Shown piece by piece: positions 12,721 through 22,306 of a stretch of 64,000 nt of DNA. The position numbers and the translations under genes are program-made. Location of the stretch: positions 2,604,001-2,668,000 of the forward strand of contig JAHRBC010000005.1 of assembly GCA_022702545.1 (NCBI GenBank). The letters run 5' to 3'. Below the pieces are notes generated by a model, which saw only the letters and a program-made list of their open reading frames with translations, did not search any database and was not told the origin of the DNA. This DNA comes from Phycomyces nitens. Taxonomy: Eukaryota > Mucoromycota > Mucoromycetes > Mucorales > Phycomycetaceae. The stretch's first letter is position 1. Each line of letters begins with the position of its first letter.

Positions 12721-13690
12721 TTAATATTTGGTATTATTACCATTGGCATCAATAACAGCCTGACATCTTCTAGGCATGCTGGAGATTAAACTCCCCAAAT
12801 ACTCTTTTGGTATTTTCTTCCACTCCCTTTCAACAGCATGCTTCAAATGATAGGTACTGATCAAGTTGTACTTGTTTGATTGTACCTGACGCTTGAGGTA
12901 AGCCCAAACATGTTCTATGGGGTTCAAGTCTGGACTTTGGGCTGGCCAGTTACCCATAAGCTGAAGACGATTTTCTTTCTTCCAGGCCATCGTCAAAGCA
13001 CTTGTGTGGCATCTGGTATTATCCTCTTGTAGCTTAAAACTCCTCCAGCTTTGGTTTTGCTTAAAAGCATTTAAGGAAGGGAGGTAGGCTCTTTCCAAGG
13101 TGCCGATGTACTTCTTGGAATTAATATTTCCTTTCATGACATCTAAAACTCCGACACCATTGTCATAAAAGCATCTCCAGACCATAATGGCACTACCACC
13201 AAACTTCACAGTTGGTGAGATGAAGTTGAGGCGAAAACCGGTCTTGATGCGCCTGAGAACTCTCTTGCGTCCATCACTTCTGTGAAGCTTGAAACGGGAT
13301 TCATCAGACCAGATGATGGCGTTCCAATCTGTGAGTTTCCAGGTCAGATGTTCCTTTGCCCATTGCAATCGCTTCTTTCGATTAACTTCTGAAATCTTTG
13401 GCTTTGAAATCATTCTACGGGAGTAGATACCAACTCCCCGTAGAAACTTGCGCAGAGTCTTGTTGTCTGATACAGGTGTAGCCAAGGTTTTACAGATCTC
13501 GGCCAATCTCAAGAATGATCTGTCTTTCGTCTTTTTAATTTAGCTTTGGTGGTCTACCGGATCGTGCAAAGGATTTATTCGAGTCGGTTTCTTTGTAGCT
13601 TTCAATGACGCGCTCCACGACGCGCTCCACGTCGTCTCTGCCCACATTGATTTGTTTTGGCAATGGCATCTTGGATAGTTTGATTCTTGA
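12721..13690 (-). pseudogene. Tc1/mariner-like transposase, nearly complete but frameshifted
   Basis: The main frame (13512-12721) keeps the whole catalytic domain: KKRLQWAKEHLTW, AIIWSDESRFKLH (Asp 1), VKFGGSAIMVW, LQEDNTRCHTS (Asp 2; the family usually has DNAPCH) and AQSPDLNPIEHVWAYLK (Glu 3). The N-terminal HTH part lies in another frame at about 13670-13535, starts MPLPKQINVGRDDVERV and stops just after SGRPPKLN. A stop plus a frame shift between 13512 and 13535 separates the halves, and the linker is shorter than usual for the family. The catalytic triad is therefore present but the protein cannot be made from one frame without frameshifting. A direct duplication of GACGCGCTCCAC at about 13608-13632 lies in the N-terminal part. 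Confidence 0.85.
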
Positions 13691-14279
13691 TGCTCTCGTG
13701 TACAATGATGGCGCAAATTGTGTCCTCAGTATGCTTACAGCGAGAATATTGAACTTTTGATGACTTGTTTGTGCATTTAATGTCTTTTGGTGAAAGATGT
13801 GTTTGAAGAAGACGAAGTAACTTTTATTTGTGTTCAGATATCGGGCATTCAACAATGGGGCTAATTGTTTCTCCGTTTATTGTACACTGGGTGTCTTTCG
13901 AAAAAGGCAAGGATATCTTGAAAACATAGAATCAAGAAAACAACAAAGTCTTGAATAAATATCTTTTTAAAATGACGATACTCAAACTTCTTTAATTTAT
14001 CATGTCTACCTAACAATTACTCACTTGAGCGAAAATAAGTATATGAATACTTCTTAAAAACATTGCTATGTATATTGTATCAAATCATTGTGCTAATATT
14101 ATGATATCATATAATGTCTCTTCTTTCCATAAACTATTAGACAGGACTTGTTCTATTACTTGGTAGTATTAACCAGTGTTTTAGATGAATACTTTCTTTG
14201 GAAAAGTAAACCCTATAATGCACTTTAATTGTATTTATTCTTCGATATATTTCGGTAGACAATTAAAGTGAGTACAATA

Positions 14280-14645
14280 GTGTCATTCTGCAAAAGATCG
14301 TGCCATTCTGAAAAAGATCGTGCCAATCCGAAAAAGATCTTGCCATTCCGCAAAAGATCTTGCCATTCTGACAAAAATGTCATTCCGCAAAAGATCCTGC
14401 CATTCAGCAAAAGATCTTGTCATTTCGCAAAAGATCCTGCCATTCAGCAAAAGATCTTGTCATTCCGCAAAAGATCTTGTCATTCCGCAAAAGATCTCAC
14501 CATTCTGTAAAAGATCTCGCCATTTTGACAAAAGATCTTGCCAATCTGATAAAAGATCTTCCTATTCCGCAAAAGATCTTACCATTCTGTAAAAGATCTT
14601 GCCATTCTGCAAAGATCTTGCCATTCTGCAAAAGATCTTGCCATT
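14280..14645. repeat. 20-bp minisatellite, about 18 copies
   Basis: Tandem units have the approximate consensus GCCATTCYGCAAAAGATCTT. Most are exactly 20 bp; a few have one-base indels and one is truncated (near 14371). Each unit carries the palindrome AGATCT or a one-base variant. Because 20 is not a multiple of 3, the array gives open frames in all three plus frames (KRSCHSAKDL-type repeats), which are not genes. The array ends exactly where an inverted repeat begins (CATTAGCC at 14642). Confidence 0.95.
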
Positions 14646-15119
14646 AGCCAGCCTGTTATCTCAGGGAAATTTAAAATTTCCATAGGTCTGGGGTTAAACT
14701 GAGTTGTAAAAAGCAAAAATGCTTCTTGTTCTGTTTCAGTTGTGGAAAGTCTGTGGACAAGAACAGGAAAATGTTCTCAATTGTAAGTGTTTCTGAAAGT
14801 TTAGCCTAAATTTCCATAGGGTATAAAATAGATTAAAATACATATTCCTTCTAAGTATCTTCATAGTTATATCTTTACTCTCAACTAATAAAGCGTAATA
14901 AATCTCCCTCATCATCAACCGTTTATAAAAAAAAACATTTGTTTTTCACAAAACATATATTTTTCTCTGACAATTCCTCCATTTTTTTACAATTCGTGAA
15001 TCAACAATTTCCTCAGCTTTGATATTATATCGGAGATATTATTTTTGCAAACTCAGCTTAAATATTTTTACAAATATAAAAAGTCACAGAATTTCCCTGA
15101 GATAACAGGGTGGTTAATG
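14642..15119. mobile_element. MITE-like element A with 30-bp inverted repeats
   Basis: The 30 bp at 14642-14671 (starting CATTAGCCAGCCTGTTATC) is the reverse complement of 15090-15119 with only two mismatches. The core CCTGTTATCTCAGGGAAATT is perfect. About 420 bp of AT-rich non-coding DNA lies between. This fits a non-autonomous DNA transposon, but no clear target-site duplication was seen. Confidence 0.7.
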
Positions 15120-15534
15120 ATTCGAACACGACGTTTTCGCTCTCGTACACGACGTTTTTCCGGACACGACGTTTCTCTCGTTCACGACGTTTTTTCGGAC
15201 ACGACATTTCTCTCGTACACGACGTTTCTCTGGTGCACGACTTTCTCAATTGACATAGTTTATATGTATTACTTATATAAAAGTATAATAAAATAATTAT
15301 GATACCATATAAATATATTGCTGCTGCTCTATATTTATTCTTCAGTATTATCTAATAGGAATTAACACATATTCAATTGATTTTATTTATTTGCTGTTTT
15401 GAACTGATAGGGACCAGATAGTATTACTCAACGCCGGACAATAGGTCACTTTTCATGAGTCCGGTAGGATTTATTAAACAGGCGCTTTAAAAAACGTCGT
15501 GTACGAGAGCGAAAACGTCGTGTTCGAATCATTA
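15115..15534. mobile_element. MITE-like element B with perfect 45-bp inverted repeats
   Basis: Positions 15115-15159 and 15490-15534 are exact reverse complements (45 bp, starting TAATGATTCGAACACGACG). The left arm runs into further ACGACGTTT-type units up to about 15243, so the terminal repeat is itself built from an iterated motif (ACACGACGTTT with variable CTCTCGT or CCGG linkers). The interior is non-coding and AT-rich. It overlaps the right arm of element A by five bases. Confidence 0.8.
15121..15243. repeat. iterated ACGACGTTT motif
   Basis: Seven imperfect copies of CACGACGTTT occur, spaced about 16-20 bp apart and separated by TCTCGT, CCGGA or CGGA linkers. They lie inside the left end of element B, and two inverted copies occur in its right end. 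Confidence 0.85.
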
Positions 15535-15952
15535 GCGAACGCAATTACAGTGCCTCAACAGACATTGCTTTCCATGGTGCCTAGTATCATTCTGAGCTGA
15601 TTATACAGGGCAAATGGAGTCTCTGGATTGCTTGTACACTATGGATACTTTTAAAAAGCTCTGCAATCTTAAAGTGGAATATTGGGGTTTTATATATTAA
15701 AAAAGATTGTTGCGATTACTCTGCATATTGTTGCTAATAGTGCCAAGACCACTGTCATGTGGATCAGCTGTGACTAGACTTTTCCTCGTGTATTTAAATA
15801 GCCTTCCAAGTCATCACTCAAGTTCTTTAAGAAACCACAATGAATCTGAGCTTCGGCTCATTACAAAAAACGCCCACGCTCTTTGAGAAATATATCATTT
15901 TGAAACCTACTGAACCCTTTAATATATCAGTATATTTAGTACTATAAGAACA

Positions 15953-17301
15953 ATGCTGACTACTGGTGAGGCAGCATGCTTTATTTACAACCTGCCAATT
16001 TCCACCGAAAACGAACAGTTGGCACTAGAGAGACTTGGAACAGCCGGTTTAGAGCCAGTGTTTTTTGCGAATGGTGATGCACAATCTCCCTTTGCAATGT
16101 GTGTTGATAAGATTGATCGTGAACCATGGAAATACAAACAGTTTCTACAAAAGGTAGTAGCTGAAAAGAAGATTACAGGTACATTACTTGATGTACTTGA
16201 TGAATGTCTAACACGTTTGTATATTTTTGTTTGCAGAATTGACTGAGAATAGCAGTGCGTCTTCTTTTGATATATGTAGTAAGCATAGAATGATGCATAC
16301 AACTACTTTTATGTATTCATGACTCAATAGGCCCTACTTCTCGGAGAGGGCTCATAGATCTAATGAAGCTCATATTCCCACTTCAGCCACATAATACGGT
16401 CTCAATGTTTATGACAGAGGACGACATTTTCAATATTATAAAAGAATACCTACCACAGGACCATACCATGACCTCTGAAAAGCTTAATTACTGGATTGGT
16501 CAAGAAGGGTATTGGCCTGGAAGCAAAAGAAAACAGATAGACAAAGTGAGAAAGAGTGGCCGATTGATGAATTTGGTCATTGACACACACAGGGGTAACG
16601 ATCGTTTTTGCTGATTCCTCAGTATTTCCAACCACTTTATACTATACTATCTAGATTTTACTTGGAAAGACATTTCCAATATACAAGAGTATAGGAAGCA
16701 CGTCAGAATGTCTTGTTGCGCATATATGACCATAGGCTATGCCAGAAAGTCGACGAGTGAAAAGATAAAGGAAGCAGTTGAAAGCTCAATAAATTTGCAA
16801 GCATTTAAACTAAAGACCAAACTGCTCTGTGAGTCAGTATTTGGGTCTTATAGTTGTGCAAGCAGTGACATTGAGGACCGCGACTATAAAAAAGCAAACA
16901 AAATAAATTTTGATTGTGATGGCGACACCCAAGGTATACCAACCTTTTGTTTATTTGATAATAAGCTAGTATTAATTCCAGCCTTTATATATATAAAGAT
17001 ATGATCTCTGTCATATCAACTGCAACAAAGAAAATCAGACTGGTGTTTATTGACTATGCTGGCCTAACAACAAAACCAGATGATGTTCGTCGTTTTGTTG
17101 AGTAAGGAAAACTTGTGTGGCATGGCAAATGGCATACTTATAATCTACAACTATAGACTATATAGACAGATCAAAGAACTTGCTATTGATACAGGAGCTA
17201 CAGTCGAAATATTTAGTCGTTTTGAGATATTAAACAATGATGAAATAATTAACAAGTTTCTCTGCAGAAAGGGATGCGAGAAAAGATCAATAATAAACTA
17301 A
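15953..17301 (+). CDS. serine-recombinase-like (resolvase-fold) protein, intact six-exon gene (351 aa)
   Basis: Exons 15953-16178, 16237-16275, 16331-16594, 16655-16933, 16999-17101 and 17157-17301 join in one frame of 351 codons through five 52-65 nt GT..AG introns. The N-terminal half (SPFAMCVDKIDREPW, then FMTEDDIFNIIKEYLP and WIGQEGYWPGSKRKQIDKVRK) may bind DNA but matches no family I know. From about residue 195 there is a resolvase-like pattern. MTIGYARKSTSE aligns with the serine-recombinase active-site strand (YARVST), keeping Tyr, Arg and the nucleophilic Ser. Next come VFGSYSCASSDIEDRD, KKIRLVFIDYAGLTTKPDDV (where resolvases have DRLxR, so the Asp is kept and the Arg residues lost) and a long helix with GATVEIFSR. 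The fold assignment is inference. From memory, similar unnamed proteins occur in Mucorales. It could be a transposon-derived or domesticated recombinase. It lies directly beside inverted-repeat elements and Tc1 relics. Confidence 0.7.
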
Positions 17302-20100
17302 TTGCCTATTGTATTTCCACTAATTATTATGTATAGTCTGAATAAAACGATTATCTCTCTTGACCTAGGACCTAAAGAAAGATTCTGAATAGAATATTAG
17401 TGAAAATACGTTATGGTTATTAGACCTCTATATCAATAGGATCAGCAATCATTTCACATGCCTTATCCGTACTGATAAAAGATTGTTGGCAATTCTTGCT
17501 CTCTTATCCAAAGAATTGTGCATACTTTTTCAACCATAATTTTCATAGGCTAAACTCATTCTAAGCCTCTCCAAACCTAAACAAAGCATGGCCTTTTTGT
17601 ATCTTACAAAATTCTCTGTCATGTTAAAGATACCAGACATTTTTGTCTATATATAATTGAATATCAAGCTGTCAAGTATCTTTGTATTATTAAAGATCCT
17701 TGAATTTAATAAGAAAATTCCAATGATACTATGAATCAATGGCAAATTACAAATAATGGCAACGACATTGATTTCATAAGCACTAGTCTCTTTTGAAAGT
17801 GTTTAATTACCTTGCCTTTTTGTTTATATTTGCGCCAATCTGGATTACAAGGATAATAATAATAATAATAATAATAATATTCCCATTTAAATAAAATATT
17901 AATTCCAAAATACATGTAAAATCAAAGAGGAGCCAGAATGATAAGAGATAGGGCCACTGTATTATACTATGATGTAGCGATTGTTTCCTCTAATTCAATT
18001 CTAAAGGGCATTTTGATAGTATCTAAAGCATGTCCTCAACAAATGCCACTCGACTATATTTTTATTTTACCCGGCTTGCCTTTTATATGTCGGTTGCCGA
18101 CTTGAGGCCGTGATTTGCAGGAAGAATAATTAAACTAATTCTCATACACGTATCTTTATTCTAACCTGACTAACAAACAATTCTCTAGAATTCCCTCACT
18201 TTTTTGATCTAAAATAACAAGTCATTTGTCGGCACAAATTTCTAAAGGAACATTCCTAATCTGGGTATTTTACCGTCAAGGTACAAGACCTCTGTTGTGC
18301 TTCTTGATAATGCACAATAGTGCTAATAAGAATATTTTATTTTTAAAAAAAAGAAGATTATATAATAATGTTATTAGGTTGGACTGCGCCAGTGAAAAAC
18401 AAATAAGAAACTTCGCGTAATATGAATATGAATATGAATATTATTCTTTAGGATCGGTAGAGATCGATTTTGTGGTTTATCAGGCCATCCTGTCATGATA
18501 TTTTTTTGGGGTTTTACATAAGAGAATATGGTAGCAACGATACCTTGTACCCAATGTCAAACAACCAAAAATAAAAATAAAATAAAAAAAGTCTATTGAA
18601 TTTGGTACCATTTGGTACCATTTGGACCTACAAATGTTGATTTGTAGGCAAAGAGTGTCAAACACTCAATATTTTCCGGAATTCATTATCAATCTAACCT
18701 GAACTTAAGCAGGTACAATAGAACCTCCATACTACAGCCATGGCTATCAGAGCAAGGTGCACACAAGTACGCTTATACTCGAATCTTCTTTACTTTGTGA
18801 TAATAAGGAACCAATGGCATCTGTTTAAACCCAACAACATCATCATCATAATCGTAAACCCACTCAGATCTTGATGGTTATGCCCCTGTTCCATCACACA
18901 AGAAAAAATAAAACACCCGACGGAGTACTTGGAAGGTACAAACTATAATACACATCAGGTAAAGATACTAATGAGATATACAGTCAATGGCTAGGGACTG
19001 GATCTAATGGGCTTCAAGAGATCCACTCACTTGTATATACAAGTACCTGACTATCTATAGACCTCTTTACACGTCCAAGAAATCGACAAAGCTTGGCTTA
19101 TTTAGGTCTCCGTCCAGAGCCCTTGAAGGTTTTCGCGACATCCGATACTACGATAATGCCCATTAATGCACAAAGAAAAAAAAATCGGATCCATATTCCT
19201 TGTTCCTTTGATGTTGTCTCGAGTGTAACAAAGTACTCGCGGAGAAATATCAAGTCGTTTAAATGGTCTTGCCAAGCTAAAATCCTACAGATCAAAAGCC
19301 AGATCTTTTTTCTCTATAGATCTTCTTTTCTTTCTCGTGGACCTAGGTCTTGGTTGTGGTTCCAAACGCGAGATATTATTGGCTGTTGTGGACCTAGTTA
19401 GAGTGCAAACGATAATATATATATGGACGCGTTGTACACAGCCAATATCTCAGATGATTTTTCCTGTACCTTGTGCTACACTTTTGTTCTCCATGTATCT
19501 TCATTTAGATATCATGGCAGTCATTGAACGACCTTTTTTCTTCTTCATGTCATTCAGACAGCACTTTTGATGTCGACAGAGGCGCCAAAAAGCAAAAAAG
19601 CAAAAAACAAACAAATAAATAGCAAGGTGCAGTTTACAAGTTATGTGATCTGCTGTCAGATGCCAAAATATACTTTCTTATATTCAAAGTTGCCTTTTAA
19701 AGACCTGAAATCTTATCCTGATTGGCATAAACAATATACAGTGTTGAATAGCCAAGCATTGTTTTTTGTGGGGCCTTTCTATAAGCACAGGAAGTTGGGA
19801 AAATAATAATAATAATAAGTGCCTCAGAGTATCATTTCGTGTGACTTGTGAAAATACGGGCCGATCCGAAAACTTTAATGAATGTGTGTATTCAAGATGA
19901 GATAGAGAGAGAGTTTTTATTAAGTGAGTAAATCACAGAGTGCTATGTTAAAAAGTGGAAAATACAATAGGTTGCTGTTAAATATCCTACCCTACCCTCC
20001 TCCCTTCTTTTTTTAAGGAAAGAAAAGGGGGTGAGATGGGTGATTTAAAAGGCCATATAGATATATACTAAATAGGTTGGTAAATATAAAAGAATAATAG
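17302..20100. other. intergenic region, no supported gene
   Basis: The region contains an (AAT)n run near 17851-17880 and a doubled GGTACCATTT near 18603-18622. A minus-strand frame at 19295-19098 contains a hydrophobic stretch (WIRFFFLCALMGIIVVSDV) that could be a membrane-protein fragment, but I could not join it to other exons. Confidence 0.45.
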
Positions 20101-20109
20101 AATAAGAGT

Positions 20110-20861
20110 TTAGAAAAGAGCGGCAGCAATTGCAACAGACAAAACGGTGAAACACAAGGCAGGGATGCCAGCGCTGGTGGCGGCGCCAGAATCAATAGGA
20201 GTGGTAGTGGTAGCGGCGCTGGTGGCGGCGGCAGCAGATCCAGAGGAAGAGGCCGATACAGCCGAAGGAACAGCGACTGAGGAAGGAACCAGGGCAGAAG
20301 AGACAGGGGGAACAATGGCAGAGGAGGCAGCAGAGGAGGCAGCAGACTCAACAGCGGAAGAGACAGCAGACTCAATGGCAGAGGAGGCAGCGGACTCGAC
20401 AGCAGAGGAGACAGCAGACTCAACGGCAGAAGAGGCGGCAGACTCAACGGCAGAAGATGCGGCAGACTCGACAGCAGAGGAAGACTTGGTGTCAGATTTG
20501 GTGGCGCTGGTTACGGCAGCAGAGGTAGGTGCCTTTGTGGAGGTGGGTGCCTTGGTGGTCTCTTCAGCAGAGGGTTTGGCAGTGGTGGTAGCATGGTTAA
20601 CAGAGGCAGTACCAGTAGATCCGGGCCATGAGCCGTTGATGCATGCCAAGTAGCAGGTGGTGTCACTTCCACAGCTAGTGACGCAGCTGTTGGTGCTCTC
20701 AACTATATAGATATTTAGATTTTGTAATCCTGACATTTGTGCCTAGAAAACTTACCACAGGCAGTCAAACAGGCGTTGTCGGTAGCAGCACAGTCGCACA
20801 TGGCCTGAACCATCTGGGAACCGAGGGCAATGGCAGCAAAGGCAGCAATGGAGAACTTCAT
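20110..20861 (-). CDS. secreted eight-Cys, Ala/Ser-rich, probable GPI-anchored protein (232 aa)
   Basis: There are two exons, 20861-20756 and 20702-20110. The protein has a signal peptide (MKFSIAAFAAIALGSQMVQA). A compact Cys module follows with spacing C-x-C-x6-C-x3-C-x6-C-x3-C-x5-C-x3-C, ending in NGSWPG. Next is a Thr/Lys/Pro linker and a repeat region built on SAVESAAS (roughly residues 100-160). A second Ala/Ser/Pro-rich stretch ends in a hydrophobic tail (ALCFTVLSVAIAAALF) typical of GPI-anchor signals. It is probably a cell-wall or plasma-membrane mannoprotein. The Cys spacing is not CFEM. A second copy with the same spacing and the same first intron position lies at 46694. A TATA-like box is about 60 bp upstream. 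Confidence 0.8.
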
Positions 20862-20921
20862 GATAATAGAAAGAGAGAAAGTAAGAGTTGGTTGATGGTG
20901 AAGCAAAGTAATTAAGACCTG

Positions 20922-20931
20922 TATTTATATA
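20922..20931 (-). promoter_or_regulatory. TATA box of the Cys-rich GPI-type gene
   Basis: On the minus strand TATATAAATA lies about 60 bp upstream of the ATG at 20861. The spacing fits a short 5' UTR. Confidence 0.5.
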
Positions 20932-20939
20932 TGAATAGC

Positions 20940-22300
20940 CGGGGTTTAGAATGTATGGATTTGTATTTATATTTGTCGATTCAATACAGTCATTCGACTT
21001 TGCAATTGGTCATTTGTTTTGTGAACGGCACTTTAATAGTTTTCTCTCTCTCTCTAGAGCTTAATCTGGTCAGAAAAAACAACTTCATTTGGCCACTTTA
21101 AAAATACTTTATGACACTCAATAACGCATGCAAACTAGACTCATGTCATCTTGCGTCCAGATATACAGAGCTTCATAATGAGAACACAATGACCATACAT
21201 GAGTCCAATTACCAAAATGCTTGAGAAGCTTCATAAGAAGAATAAGAATAAGAAGAAGAAAAAAGACAACAGAGCCGCTTCAAGAGAGTAAATAAAAGAC
21301 CACACCTGTCTTTCTAGACTCCAATTCGCTCGAGAGTCTCTATGGAATCCAAGGACACGATGGACTCCAGGGCCCCGCCTCCTATGTCCTTGCCACAAGA
21401 TTTCTCCGTATGCTAAAATGTCCTACCTCTTTTGAAAGATGTGGTTACAAGATCTGATTCCTTGATCTATTTGGAAAATGCCAGATACAATAAGCCTAGA
21501 TAAATAAAGAATAACTTTGTAGCTTCAAGACATGCCAAGCCTTGGTCTCTTCCAAGTATTGCATGTAAATATTTTAATAATAAAAAAGCCCCAAACCAAT
21601 TTATTTGTTCAAGTTTTAGAAACGAGGCTTTGTTCTCTTGAACTGTTATAAGATAAACATTGTAGGATAGACAATACGAGGCCTTTGTACTATGATGTCC
21701 TTGGGGGTGTTTGTATACAAAGAAACTAGTAAATATGGCCCTGTTTGATTGTATAGCTTGATAAAGTGATATATTATATATATATATATATTATATACAT
21801 ATTGATAATACAATTATACTGGGGTATGCTAATTATAGATTAGATAATGTACAAAAGTTGAGAGTAGAATGACTATATCTTTTCATTAAAATCCATTTGG
21901 TTCGTTTGCATTACTGATGTCACCTAGATGTCTTTACCATTTTGCAAGTTTATTCTTGGCATCTTGGCTTCTTTTTAAAAAAAGAAAAAAAAAGGCTAAT
22001 TGCTCTCGACTTACAATGAACCATATGTCTGGGCTCTTGGCCTTCAAAGTCTTGGTAATTAAACAAGATAAAAAGAACCTTGATCTGCCACAAGCAAAGC
22101 TTATTAGTCGACCCACCCAATCAATAGACCAAACATTCTTCTTGTGTACTGACTGTACCCAAAATGGGCCGATGCGTTCCGAGCATAATGAGCACATCAA
22201 GGCCCACCGTCCTTTACTGTATTATTTCCTTTTTGTTATTTATTTTTTGTTTATTTATGTTTTGTGAGGCGAAAATACGGTGCATCATTAGGCATATAGC
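20940..22300. other. intergenic region, no supported gene
   Basis: This spacer lies between the Cys-rich gene promoter and the 3' end of the TOG-protein gene. It has a (TA)n tract near 21774-21791. Overlapping frames at 21917-22267 on both strands lack recognisable content. Confidence 0.5.
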
Positions 22301-22306
22301 AATAAA

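Noticed and set aside
12540..13900. Complete Tc1 element with both terminal repeats
   Set aside because: Only one end (TACAGTGAGCGG) is recognisable; TACACTGGG near 13884 does not match as its inverted partner.
14280..14645. CRISPR-like repeat array
   Set aside because: Units are directly tandem with no unique spacers, and the context is eukaryotic.
14268..14647. Overlapping plus-strand ORFs rich in KRSCHSAKDL
   Set aside because: They are translations of the 20-bp minisatellite in three frames, open only because 20 is not divisible by 3 and no unit contains a stop.
15520..15535. tRNA gene suggested by GTTCGAATC
   Set aside because: No cloverleaf or A-box can be formed around it; the motif is part of the inverted repeat of element B.
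19098..19295. Minus-strand ORF with a membrane-like segment
   Set aside because: Could be an exon of a small membrane protein, but the upstream frames contain stops and no convincing splice chain was found.
20147..20653. 168-aa plus-strand Ala/Glu-rich ORF
   Set aside because: Antisense of the Ala/Ser repeat region of the Cys-rich GPI-type gene.
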